NCBI RefSeq assembly: GCF_008932245.1
Contig: NZ_CP034911.1
Coordinates: forward strand, 186,001-250,000
Direction of reading: 5' to 3'
DNA: 64,000 nt
Source of the DNA: Sinorhizobium alkalisoli
GTDB taxonomy: Bacteria; Pseudomonadota; Alphaproteobacteria; Rhizobiales; Rhizobiaceae
Made by a program: the position numbers and the translations under genes
Shown: positions 1-10,300 of the stretch, piece after piece
How the letters are laid out: every line of letters starts with the position of its first letter
How positions within the stretch are numbered: the stretch's first letter is position 1
Notes under the pieces: model-generated
What the model saw: only the letters and a program-made list of their open reading frames with translations
The model's database searches: none
Told to the model about the DNA's origin: nothing

Positions 1-1220
1 GCGGCAATCATTTCATTGACGGCAACAGATGCCATCTCGGTCGTAAACGTCACGACCGCGGGGGCGGGATCACCGGCGCCAACGACGTAGGCCTCGACCT
101 TACGGCGTCGAAATTCATCCGGCTGATTGCGTTCGAGCTCTTCTTCCTGCGCGCGAATGGCGTTCACAACACCACCGCAAATCAAACAGGGGCGGCCCGG
201 AACTACCGTCGTGACCCGTCCATTGAGATCATGTCCGTGCCCCTGAGCCGCTGCGACCATGCGCAAGCCGACGTCGATGACGGGGATACCGTAAAAATGG
301 GCAAGGCGATTGATCAAAATTCGTCCTGAGTTGTCGTCGGTGCATCCGAAGACAAAGTCGGATGCCTTGAGCGCATCTCGGACCCGCGCAACGTTTATCC
401 AGTCCTGCGCGATTTCAACATGGCATCCGATGCCCATCAATTCGATCTCTCGCTTAAGGACCTCGACTTTCGGTCGTCCGATATCGTCGCGGCGTGCTCC
501 ATGGACCCGGTTTAGGTTTGTCTCGTCAATCACATCCTTATCGACGAGGAATATGTGCCCAACCCCAAGCCGAGCCAACAGAAGCGCGACCGGGCTACCG
601 GTACCGCCGCACCCGACGACGCATACGCGTAACGGTGCGAGATTGTCGTTGAAGCTCTGCCCAAACAGCCGGCGCTGACGGTCCAGGTGGTGATGGACTC
701 TGTTCTTAGCGAGATAACGTTGATCTCGCCGATATCGTCCACCGACGACCTGAACAGCGTCAGCCATGGTGTAAGCATCGGCGCTATGCCAGATTCGCCC
801 GCAGACTGCGCCGTCTCCGCCGAGAACGATACTGACAAGACCTCTCGCGCCCTTCTGGTGAGCCGTCCGCGCAAGCTCTCGCTCGTTGGCGTCGTCCTGA
901 TCGGAGAAAAATGCATGACTGCCCGGATGGGTGTGAAAGATTGCGGGAATCTTGCCCGCGATCGCAGCGTCGCCGAGCATCCGCATGAAGCTGCGGGTAC
1001 TCCATGTCACATGCACACCGGACGAGCTGAGCATGTCTGTTGCGGGAATCTCAATGACCCGATGTGAAATTAGACGGTGGCGCGGGGCGCCCGACCAAGG
1101 ATCCTCAGCGATATCCGACGATCCAAACAGAATGTAGCTAGCTGCTTCCGGAGACGTAGCGTCCGGAAGCAGGCCCGTGAGGATCTGCATATGTTGCTCG
1201 AGAAAAGTAATGTCCAGCAT
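1..1220 (-). CDS. JAMM (JAB) deubiquitinase-like domain fused to E1-like ThiF adenylyltransferase, partial
   Basis: The gene starts at the ATG at 1220 and stays open past the window's left edge, giving about 406 visible residues. Residues 1-150 are a JAB/JAMM metallopeptidase domain: H96-T-H98, seven residues, S106, two residues, D109 is a perfect JAMM zinc signature. From about residue 198 there is a ThiF/E1 Rossmann fold with the nucleotide loop GCGGTG (203-208), then VDKDVIDETNLNR, then a GCTDD motif and a CLICGG cysteine pair that may be the thiol centre or a zinc site. JAMM proteins cleave ubiquitin-like proteins; E1s adenylate their C-termini. The start lies 7 bp after the Ubl-E2 gene, so the two are surely cotranscribed. 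The family assignment is strong; the C-terminus and any following gene cannot be seen. Confidence 0.9.
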   Translation of the reverse strand, partial: MLDITFLEQHMQILTGLLPDATSPEAASYILFGSSDIAEDPWSGAPRHRLISHRVIEIPATDMLSSSGVHVTWSTRSFMRMLGDAAIAGKIPAIFHTHPGSHAFFSDQDDANERELARTAHQKGARGLVSIVLGGDGAVCGRIWHSADAYTMADAVQVVGGRYRRDQRYLAKNRVHHHLDRQRRLFGQSFNDNLAPLRVCVVGCGGTGSPVALLLARLGVGHIFLVDKDVIDETNLNRVHGARRDDIGRPKVEVLKREIELMGIGCHVEIAQDWINVARVRDALKASDFVFGCTDDNSGRILINRLAHFYGIPVIDVGLRMVAAAQGHGHDLNGRVTTVVPGRPCLICGGVVNAIRAQEEELERNQPDEFRRRKVEAYVVGAGDPAPAVVTFTTEMASVAVNEMIA

Positions 1221-1227
1221 CGTCATT

Positions 1228-2094
1228 TCACTTTGCCTTCTCGAAAGCCATCTGGGCTCGGGTCACCATGGTGCGGATGCCATCGATGCCTGCGCGCCAT
1301 TCCGCATGTCGGGACCAGCGCTGCCAGCTGGCGCCGGCGAAAAGCTGCGGAACATCCGCGCACGCCGCGTACGTGTTTGTCGCATTCAGCTTGATCCAGG
1401 GCAGCGTGTAGAACATATCGACGCTGGCATCGGGATAACCCGCCGGAAGCTGGATCATCACGTCGACCTTGTCGTGATCGAACTTGCCCGGAGGAAGGGC
1501 AAAATCCTTGATCACGACCGCTCCGATACCGCCATCGTTGATGATCTCATAAGCCAGTCCATGCGCTTCCAGAAAGCGACGGTCAGCGGAGGGGAGGGTC
1601 TCCAGGCCCTCCGTGGTTTCACTGATCACGGTGATGAAGCGCTCGATGCCCTTGCCTGCCAGATCGACCAGATCGTGATCCTCGATCAGGCGATCATGAC
1701 CGCCGCGCACTTCGAGATAGATGCTGTAGCGAGCGTCGACACCGGCCAGGTTGCGAAGTGCCTTGCCGCTGATCAGATTCTTGCCCCAGGACATCTGGCG
1801 GCTTTCAATCGTGAAATTGAAGGAACGGTCGCTCTCAAAGTAGGCGAACGTTTCAACGCCCTTTGCGCGAAGATCGAAGGTTTCGTCGAGGCGGATATCC
1901 TCGAACTCACCGTTGGGGAGGATGGCGAAGAGGCTGTAGTTCTCCACGTCACGTACGCCGGCAGCCGAAAGGAGCTGGCTCCCCACAGGGACCGGATCAC
2001 CAATCGAGGCATCGCGATACGAAATACCGTCAGTGGTGAAGCGAATATGGAAGGGCTTGTTGCCAGAGCCCGCCGCGTTGTTAATTTCAGACAT
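1228..2094 (-). CDS. Two ubiquitin-like domains fused to a prokaryotic E2-family domain
   Basis: A 288-residue protein. Residues about 13-88 and 91-158 look like two tandem beta-grasp (multiubiquitin) repeats, the second with the hallmark stretches around W103-G104 and LVDLAGKGIERF. Residues about 165-288 resemble the prokaryotic E2 family E: LPAGYPDASVDMFY (216-229), a single cysteine C245, and WQRWSRH with H263 after it. C245 is the only cysteine in the whole protein, so it is the only candidate thioester residue. No Gly-Gly lies at a domain end; the only GG (131-132) is inside the second repeat. The gene sits 7 bp before the JAB-E1 gene. Together they form a bacterial ubiquitin-like conjugation set, with modifier, E2, E1 and protease on two polypeptides. 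Confidence 0.88.
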   Translation of the reverse strand: MSEINNAAGSGNKPFHIRFTTDGISYRDASIGDPVPVGSQLLSAAGVRDVENYSLFAILPNGEFEDIRLDETFDLRAKGVETFAYFESDRSFNFTIESRQMSWGKNLISGKALRNLAGVDARYSIYLEVRGGHDRLIEDHDLVDLAGKGIERFITVISETTEGLETLPSADRRFLEAHGLAYEIINDGGIGAVVIKDFALPPGKFDHDKVDVMIQLPAGYPDASVDMFYTLPWIKLNATNTYAACADVPQLFAGASWQRWSRHAEWRAGIDGIRTMVTRAQMAFEKAK

Positions 2095-2175
2095 TTCTTT
2101 TTCTCCAGGAGCGCTCGCTTGATTGCGATGCGTCTCTGGAGTGTTAATCGGAGCTGAAATGGCAGACCGGTAATT

Positions 2176-5100
2176 TTATTCAGATTTTTTTGAAAGCGGG
2201 CCGGGAGGTACGGGGCCGCAGATGAAAAATGCAGGGCATCGATGGCATGTCCGATTACTTGGCTTCGCAGGGAAGCGGCCGCTCGCAACCCCGCCGACAA
2301 TGTCGCCTATCTTCTGACGACGGCTGGCAAGTTTGTCGAATTCGAGCCTGATCGGTACTTCGTCAGCGAGATTCATCAATTCGACCGTGGCATTCGGAAA
2401 TGCGTCTCGGACCGCCATAAAGAAGGAACTGGCCGCCAAATCTGACTGTGAAGCCTTTGTTCCATGCCCCGTGCGTATCCTTCGAGCGACGATCCTGCCA
2501 TCGGCCGTCTGAAGCAGCTCATCCACGCGGACGGCGACCTTGATCGTGCCAGCAGAAATTGAAAGCCCATAGTTGTCCTTGAGTGAATAACCTTGCCTGC
2601 TGTCGAGCAGGTTGGAGATCAACACTTGGGCGATCGCTAGATAATCATCGACATAACCGCTTTCGTCGAGACCGTGAGCCGTCATCGCTGCTTGCAACCG
2701 ACCAAAGGCTTCTGAAACAACAACAGCCGCGGGGTCAGAGGTTGTGATCCAATCAACCACGTCTTGGACCGCGTCGTGCATTTTCATAAAGGTGGACTCA
2801 ACTCGCCGGCCGCCCGTCTGAAGCACATAGGTGTAAAGGAACCGACGAGGACACTTCTCATAGATGGCCAGCTGAGTATCTTTGAACGTTGGCCTACCGT
2901 CGAAACGCAGATCGATAACTTCCTCGCTCTTCGTCGGAAGCCGCACTGTTGGGTTCTTTGGTAGCTGAACCATCGGAGGTATCAGTCGCGCTACAAACGG
3001 TGAAACTGACCAGCTGTGGCCATTTGCCTTCTTTGTGGGCGAATAGAGAAAGAGGCGGTCTCTTGCCCGAGACAAGGCGACATAGAATAGACATTCCTGC
3101 TCATCGAGATGCGCAGCGGATCTAACCGCCGCCGCCTTGCCCGGCACCTCCTTAACGAGACCGTCGGGCGATTCTATGCCCTGAAAATGGTTTGGTGATC
3201 GGGGAATACTATCAGTGCTGATTCCGGGAAAATGAACCGCTCGAAATTCAAGGCCCTTGGATCCATGTACGGTCATTAGCCGCACGGCGTCGAGTCCGTG
3301 CGCAGCATTTGGCAACTGACGTAGATCTCGGTCATCGGCAAGACGAACAAGGCGCCTCACTCGATCGAGGAGCCGTCTGATAGGCAAGCCTTTGCCACTA
3401 GGCTGTGTGCGGCAAAAGTTGAGAAGTTGCCAGATCGCTATTCCGCGTGCTCGGGACGAGATTGTCGCTGCCTCAGCAATTCCGGCCGCTATTCGAGTGC
3501 GATCAAGCAAAAGCGAGACGAGCACTTCCCATGGCTGCGAGGCCTCGTGCAGGCCAGAAAGAGCACGCGCCGCTTTCGCCAGCGCATTCCTGCCATCAAA
3601 GGAAAGGTCCGGCAGATCTTCTTCCCCAAAAGTCCAGATAGGACCCGGTGCCTTCCCTTTGCTAACGGCGTCCAAGATAACACCAACGTCCTCAAGCGAC
3701 ATCGAGAAGTCGTCCATGGTCGCAAGGCGCACGAGACCCATCGGTTTGCGATCTACCAGAAGTGATAGGAATGATAGGAGGTCCTTGACTTCCTCCCGCT
3801 CGAAGATACTGCCGAGATAAAGCACTGGGATATTCAACGTTTCCAATGCAGAACCGATCTTTGCGAGGCGATCGTTACCGGTGCAAAGAACCGCTTGATC
3901 TCTGTAAGAAATCCCGAGGTTTTGCATTTCGGAGATGGCATCAGCTACAGCTTCTGTTTCATTTTGAGCTGAAACGGTCAGCCTGTGCTCCGGGGAACAA
4001 CCCGAGGAGCCTCGATGTGCTTCGAGTGAACTATCGCGGCCTTGCGCAACGTTCATATTGACCGCAAAATTTGAAAAGGTACTGACGATCTCCTGTGTCG
4101 AGCGATAGTTGACCTCAAGCCGGCCGATACTCGCACCAGGGAAATCTCCCGTTGCGAATTTCGTCATGTTGATGGAGGACGCCCCACGGAAGCGGTAAAT
4201 CGATTGCTTTATGTCGCCGACCACCCAAAGATTGGTTCCACCCGGCTTGAGCTTCTCCAAAAGGGCGACACTGCTTCAGTTCACGTCCTGATATTCATCG
4301 ACCAAGACGTGCTCGTAAGTTGAGGCAATCGCGGCTCGAACGTCCTCATTTTCGTCTAAAAGCTGAATTGGGAGGGTTACAAGGTCACCAAAGTCTAGCC
4401 GTTTCAATCCGGCCTTAAGCTCCTCATATCGCCGGTAAACGTTCGCGACTTCAATCTGCCGCTCCGCTTCCTTTTCCTCGTCAGGCGTTGACGCAGCCAA
4501 CTTCATCGCCTGTGCAAGCCCGTCGAAGTCTGCAGGACTCGCCAATTCGTCCTTCGCCCGAGAGATGGCGGCCAATATTTTATCCAGATTCTCTGTCGGA
4601 TCGCTAATATTGCGGAACTGGACCAGGTTTAGCCGAGGTGCCACGTCCTCAAGCAATTCAATGGCGTCGGCCTTGACGATCATCTTAGGATCGTCAGGCA
4701 GGCCGAGGCGGTCATGATGGCGCCTAATAATATCTAGCCCGAATGCGTGGAACGTGCCGATCCAGATGGCGGCTGCGGCGGTAGGGTTCACTTGCGCTAC
4801 GCGATCGAACAGTTCGCCAGCAGCCTTATTGGAGAAGGTCAAGACCAGGATTCCGCGAGGATCGATCCCTTTATCCAAGAGCCAAAGAATTCGACCGACC
4901 AGCGTTTGCGTTTTACCTGTTCCTGGGCCGGCCTCGAGGAGATAGGCTGGCCCCCAGTGTTCCGCTGCTTCCTTCTGCCGCTTGTTGAGCGGGCGCGAGA
5001 CTCTCGGCTCTTCCGCTTCGATGACCGGCTCGGGGAGCAACAAAGCATCTAGCATCTGTTGTGCCACGACAGCTTTGGAGGCGCCTAGCCGTTCCGCAAT

Positions 5101-5577
5101 CTCATCGGCAGTTGCCTTTTCATTGATGTGGGCTTCGCGAGCCAATGTCCTGGGAAAGAGAAATTCTCGGGCGAAAAGATCCATTTGGACCTCGCGACGC
5201 TGGCGCCTGCTGTAGTCTTCAACGCGCTCGGCGCCGACTGGTGGCATCTCAGCAGCACGTGCGGGATCTATCGAAATGGCTTCGTCGCGAAGTGTGGCGT
5301 CGCCAAGTTCCACATGACCAAGTTCATGGGCCACAAGAAACGCGTCCTCAAAGGCGCTCCCGGTCTCCTCATGAATAATCAGCGGAAGGCTTGGATCATA
5401 GAGGGCACGCGCTCCGTTAAGAACGCTACTTCCTTTTGCGACGCGATCAATCTCAATCCCCCTCCGCGCCGCTTCGTGCTGGCTCAATGCGTAGGGGCTC
5501 CAAGCATCAACTCCTGCCTGAACCGCGGCTCTATTGAGTTCTTGGGCTCGTTGTCGCGCCAGCTCGACGGCATCCAT
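2176..5577 (-). pseudogene. ImmA/IrrE protease - UvrD helicase - PD-(D/E)XK-like fusion, interrupted by an in-frame TGA
   Basis: One reading frame of 1134 codons is interrupted only at codon 434 (TGA at 4276-4278). The start chosen is the ATG at 5577, 2 bp after the upstream stop, with GGAGG before it. Residues 84-88 are HELGH, with the downstream REVQMDLFAREF expected of ImmA/IrrE zinc proteases. GPGTGKT at 217-223 is UvrD motif I, and DEYQDVN at 427-433 is motif II. The stop falls straight after it, where relatives have Arg (CGA to TGA would do it). Past the stop come VVGDIKQSIYRFRG, NYRST, TVHGSKGLEF and VALSRARDRL, all good SF1 motifs. The C-terminus has a Cas4/AddB-like cysteine set (CPRRF near 915; CHRC..C near 1119-1128). 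The expected D/E-x-K strand reads VARRIRTG, so nuclease activity is doubtful. As written the product is split: a protease plus half helicase, and a possible restart at 4260. Confidence 0.85.
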
Positions 5578-5579
5578 GC

Positions 5580-6140
5580 TCAATCCTCCCGCAGGATATT
5601 GGCAATTTGCTCGGGAGTATGGCCGCATTCAGCGAGCAACTGTTCTATCGAAATCTTCGATTTCTGCTCTGGCTTCGCGTCGGATTTGAAGCTAGCGCCA
5701 ACCGGCATCGCTTGCGGGCCTGCGAGGTACTCCACCAATCGCTCGACAGACGTGGCAAGCGCTCTGGATAGGCGTGTAGAAAAGGCGATTGGCAGCGACT
5801 GGATTTCAACTTTCTTGTCGCGGAGACCCATCAGCGCAGACGATTTTATGCCCAAACTGTGGGCAACTTCACGAGTAAACGACGCAGCTGTGATCGGCGC
5901 GTAGGTAGCGCCACCGGCAATAAACGCTGCCCACGCGGTATTGACGATCGCACTGTCGGTGTCGAAAACGTCTTCTTCCGTTGGATCAGCCATTTCCAAC
6001 TCGAGCGATAAATCGATCAGTTCATTCGCCAGCTCTGGGTGCTGCTTCAGATAGAAATCAAGCGTAGCTTTGTCGTGAGATGGTTCTACGGCAAACGCGG
6101 AAAGTGTTTCCTCGGCGTTGTCTTTGCGTTGGTCAGGCAT
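5580..6140 (-). CDS. Uncharacterised 186-residue protein between sigma-like and IrrE-helicase genes
   Basis: A soluble acidic protein with no signal peptide or membrane segment. Residues about 25-50 (FYLKQHPELANELIDLSLEL) form a predicted helix, and residues about 85-145 are helical and look like a small DNA- or protein-binding bundle. The C-terminus (LLAECGHTPEQIANILRED) is another short helical unit. It overlaps the sigma-like gene by 8 bp and stops 2 bp before the ImmA/IrrE fusion start, so all three are translationally linked. ImmA/IrrE proteases commonly cleave a neighbour-encoded repressor, so this protein could be the protease substrate or an anti-sigma factor. That role is inference; I recognise no named family. 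Confidence 0.7.
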   Translation of the reverse strand: MPDQRKDNAEETLSAFAVEPSHDKATLDFYLKQHPELANELIDLSLELEMADPTEEDVFDTDSAIVNTAWAAFIAGGATYAPITAASFTREVAHSLGIKSSALMGLRDKKVEIQSLPIAFSTRLSRALATSVERLVEYLAGPQAMPVGASFKSDAKPEQKSKISIEQLLAECGHTPEQIANILRED

Positions 6141-6939
6141 CTATCTCTTCCTCCGATAGAGCTGTCTTAAGTTTTTCAAAGGCGCGGTCACGTCGATTCC
6201 TTACCGTTTTCTCAACGCACCCCAGAATTTTGCAAATTGAGGGCTTGCTGGGGTCGTTTGACTCGATTGGATATTCTTTAAAAAGCAACGCAACGACATG
6301 GCGCTCTTTCTCAGGTAACTTCTTGATCGCTGCAAAAAGCCGGAACCGGTAATTTCCATCGTCGATTTTTGATGCGTCAAAAGGATCAAACACTCCTGCA
6401 GCCTTTTCAACCGCTGCGGATACCTCTTCATCATCGTCTGTTGAGAGAGGCTGTGAGCGATTTTCTTCATCTGCAGCTCCTTTTTTTCCTGTTGCTCGCA
6501 AGCTGGCGATCGCGTGGGAAAAATTGACCTCGAAGTAGTCGAGTCGCTCATCGTAGCCATCGCGATCGGCAATAAGGCGAGCCAAAAAACGATCGACAAC
6601 ATAATCTCGGACCTTTGTTCCGAAGGCTGTGATTGCGATCTTTCCGTTTGGAAGACGATAGATTTCGCTCCGCAGCGTCGCCGCGCTCTCCACTCTTGCC
6701 AGAAGAATGCGGAAGAGAGACTCGAAGAACCGATCGGAGTTGTCTCGCTTAGATCGCCGCATGAAGTGAAGGAGGCATTCTGAGGGGAGATATAGAGGAT
6801 CTGTCTTTGCTCGAATTTTAGCGCGCTCGGCCAACTGGTCAGATGGTAAGCTTTCGAGTTGTGTGAGAATCGCCGTAGTTTCGGCGCGTCTTTCGTAGAG
6901 GCGGCCGTCTTTGCGATGTTTTCGTAATGGCTCAATCAA
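6133..6939 (-). CDS. Sigma-70-like (ECF-type) transcription factor
   Basis: A 268-residue protein. The last ~80 residues (FRLFAAIKKLPEKERHVVALLFKEYPIES, ICKILGCVEKTVRNRRDRAFEKLKTAL) match sigma region 4: the conserved LPxxERxV start and a helix-turn-helix. The middle (residues about 60-150, with YVVDRFLARLIADRDGYDERLDYFEVNF) is a plausible region 2-like helical segment but is divergent. It is the first gene of the minus-strand operon, and its stop overlaps the next start by 8 bp. It probably directs or autoregulates transcription of the downstream protease-helicase and ubiquitin-like genes, but the sequence shows no proof of which promoter it reads. Confidence 0.75.
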   Translation of the reverse strand: MIEPLRKHRKDGRLYERRAETTAILTQLESLPSDQLAERAKIRAKTDPLYLPSECLLHFMRRSKRDNSDRFFESLFRILLARVESAATLRSEIYRLPNGKIAITAFGTKVRDYVVDRFLARLIADRDGYDERLDYFEVNFSHAIASLRATGKKGAADEENRSQPLSTDDDEEVSAAVEKAAGVFDPFDASKIDDGNYRFRLFAAIKKLPEKERHVVALLFKEYPIESNDPSKPSICKILGCVEKTVRNRRDRAFEKLKTALSEEEIDA

Positions 6940-7376
6940 AAACGAATCCTTAGCTCGTTCAGGTTGAGGACATCATTTTGCTGAGCGATAACAAAAGCAA
7001 GAGCAAATTACAGGATACTAACAATGGCAACTGTACCCATAGGGATTAAAGGTATTATCGTCGCAACGCGGGACAGCATCCTTGCCGGAGAGTATTGTTG
7101 CTCATCTGTCGCAGTCCCCCTTCGAGAGACATCGAAGAAGGCGTTGAACTGGCGAGCAATGACTTGGAACCTGAGCAAACCGCGAGAGCCACGTGCTTTC
7201 ACGGGGATACTGTTTGCCGCTTCTTTATTCGTTTGCTCCACGAGCGCGGATCAAAAGCGTTAGTGCACAGAATCCAAGTGCCGCAGTGGCGGGCAAAACC
7301 ATTCAAAAAGTTATTCTGGTCCTAATATTAGTCTTCTTAAAGTTGAGAAACGTCGCTAATCTCCCGCTAGGGGGAT
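6940..7376. other. Divergent intergenic region, no convincing gene
   Basis: About 440 bp separate the sigma-like gene from the plus-strand giant helicase. Three short overlapping ORFs exist (for example 7024-7263 plus and 7008-7241 minus), but none has a recognisable fold or good codon pattern. The region must hold promoters for both operons. An AT-rich stretch sits at about 7300-7350, and AGGGGG just before the ATG at 7377 is a plausible ribosome binding site. I see no clear palindrome. Confidence 0.5.
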
Positions 7377-10300
7377 ATGACGATGCAGTTTTCAGAAATG
7401 AGTGGCAAGGAGAACCAAGAGGTCAGTAAGCCCGACAATCCTGCCATTGTTGCCGATATTGCCGCATGCTTCACCTATGCGTCCTACCAGAACGCAATCC
7501 CGGTCATCCGATCGATCTCGGTCGAGAACAATACGGACAGACACTTCGAGAACTGCCGCATAGAGCTGACGGCGTCGCCAGCTTTCCTGCGGCCGAAGTC
7601 ATGGATCGTTGATTGCCTGGTGCCGGGGGATCGGCTTGTGCTCGCAGATCGAAAAGTGGAATTCGATCCAGGGTATCTCTCGGGGCTGAACGAAGCAGAG
7701 CGCGGCGAGATCACACTTCGCATTGCATCCGGCGGACAAACTCTGGACGAGCGGCGCCTTCCCGTCAGACTGCTCGCACGCGACGAATGGGGAGGGGTGG
7801 CCGACATGGTGCAGCTGCTTCCGGCCTTCGTCATGCCCAACGATCCTGGTGTGGCCACCGTTTTGCGAATGGCTGCGGAAAGGCTCAATGCTCATGGCCA
7901 TTCAGGCGGACTGGATGGGTACCAGTCAAACAATCCCCAGCGCGCCTATATGCTGGCTGCGGCAGTCTACTCAGCGATTGCCGGGACCGGGTTGCACTAT
8001 GCCGAGCCGCCTGCAAGCTTCGAGAATCGCGGCCAGAAGATCCGGCGTCCGAGCACGGTCGCTGAGGAGCGGCTCGCCACCTGCCTCGATACCACGCTTC
8101 TTTTCGCCGCCGGGTTGGAAGCTGCTGGGTTGAACCCGGTCATCTTGATGTTCGAGGGGCATGCTGCCGTTGGTGTGTGGCTTGCGAAGAGAACCTTCGC
8201 ACATGCCGTGGAGCCGGACCAGATGGAGGTTCGCAAGGCCCTGGCATCGCGCGAGTTGATCGTCTTTGAAACGACTGGCGTGACACATCGGCCTGCCATG
8301 ACGTTTGAAAGCGCGCTTCGGGCCCTGGACAGCCGGCTTGGAGTGGACGAGGCGCATGCTTTTGTGGCAGCTATTGATGTCAGGCGATCGCGTAGCGGCG
8401 GTATCATGCCTCTTGCTTCACATGAGCCTTTCCGCCGTAATGTCCAGGAGGATGACTCGGCCCCTGTGGCCGACTTGCCGCTTCCCTCTGCCCCCAGTTT
8501 CACAGAGATGCCGGCTGAAACCGTTGAGGTAAAACCAACCAACGCTGCCGGTCGCATCGATAGATGGCAGAAAAAACTGCTCGATCTGACGCTTCGCAAT
8601 CGACTTCTCAATTTCCCGGATTCCAAGAAAACGATCCCATTTCTCTGCACCGACGTGGCCTATCTCGAAGATCGGCTGGCGAACGGAGCAGCAATACGCA
8701 TCATATCCTTGCCTGAGCAGAACCCGCTCGGTGAACGGGATGCAGCACTTTATCGGGATGTCCATGGCCGGGATCTCCAACGTGGCTTCGCGGCGGAAGC
8801 ATTGCTTCGGGACGAGTTGCCCTCGCCCCTCGACGTGCGCCAGCTCGAAGCTCGGTTGATCGATCTCTATCGGCAGGTTCGCAACGATTTCGCCGAGGGT
8901 GGCGCCAACACTCTTTTTTTGGCAGTCGGATTCCTCAGGTGGAAGAAGAAGCCGGAAGACGAGCGCAGCTATCGCGCGCCGCTTCTACTTGTCCCAGTCA
9001 GACTTGAGCGCCGCAGCGCCAGTTCACGCTTCACCATCCGCTTCCATGAAGATGAACCGCGGTTCAATGCGACACTCCTTCAGTTTTTGGAACGGGATTT
9101 TGACCTGTCCCTCCCTCAAATCAGCGGTGACCTGCCGCTCGACGACAATGGGATAGACGTGCCGCGCGTATTCTCATTGATGCGCCAGGCCATTCGCGAT
9201 GTTCCGGGGATGGAGGTTGTGGACGAGACGGCCCTGTCGACCTTCTCCTTCGCCAAATTTCTTATGTGGAAGGATCTCGTCGAACGCACGGACGCCTTGC
9301 GCGAGAACAGGGTCGTTCGGCACTTGATCGACACGCCTGAGCAGGCATTTCATCAAGGAAGCGGAGAAACGACGTTTCGCGATGAGCGCGAGCTCGATCA
9401 GGCTTATGCGCCAGCGGACATCATCTGTCTTCTTCCATCAGACTCGTCGCAAACAGCGGCAAGCTTGGCCGCAGCCGAAGGGCGGGATTTTGTCATCGTT
9501 GGCCCGCCCGGCACGGGCAAGAGCCAGACGATCGCCAACATGATCGCCAACTGTCTTGCCGTTGGAAAGACGGTGCTGTTCGTCGCTGAAAAGACGGCCG
9601 CGCTCGACGTGGTTTATCGCCGCTTGCGGACACATGGTCTTGGAGATCATTGCGTCGAACTGCACTCGAACAAGGCTGATCGCCGCCATTTCCTGGGTCA
9701 ACTGAAAGCGGCTTGGGAGCATGGTGGACGGAATGATGCGTCCGAATGGATCGCGATCAACGAGCGCCTTCGGTTGCGTCGCGACGAGCTGAATGCCTAT
9801 GTCGGCGCACTGCACAGACGCTACTCAAACGGATGGACTCCGTATCTCGCGTTGGGCATCGCTCTCAAAGCTGCGGAGGCGCCTGCACCAGGCTTGTCGT
9901 GGTTGGAACGCGACGCACATGACTCACAGACGTTACGCGAGCTCGAAGAGCTCGCCAGCGAACTCGGTCTCGTCTTCGGTTCGGTTGAACGTCAGCCGGC
10001 ACTTGACCTCATCAATGTCAACGAATGGAGTTCCGGCTGGCAGGATGGCGTAATTGCGGCAGCACAGTCGCTGCTGAATGCGATCGAACTGCTGGTTGAC
10101 TCGGCGAATGGATTTGTCGCCCGCCTTGGCCTCAAACCGCAGGAGCGGCTGTCACGAATTGAGCTGCAGGCACTGTTAAGCTTGGCAGGGGTGCTGCAGA
10201 AATCGCGGGGCTATGACGTATCGATCGTCTTTGATCGGGATTTTCCCCGATGCGCGGAAGCGCTGGAAAGTCTCGCCAACTCCATCAATGCCTATCGAGA

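Noticed and set aside
1177..2157. A 326-codon open frame on the plus strand opposite the Ubl-E2 gene
   Set aside because: It mirrors the codon pattern of the real minus-strand gene and resembles no protein family. Similar long antisense frames oppose other real genes at 25782-26795, 32260-33408, 43209-43862 and 52080-53174.
7008..7325. Small proteins on either strand before the giant helicase
   Set aside because: Three mutually overlapping frames, none with a ribosome binding site or known fold.
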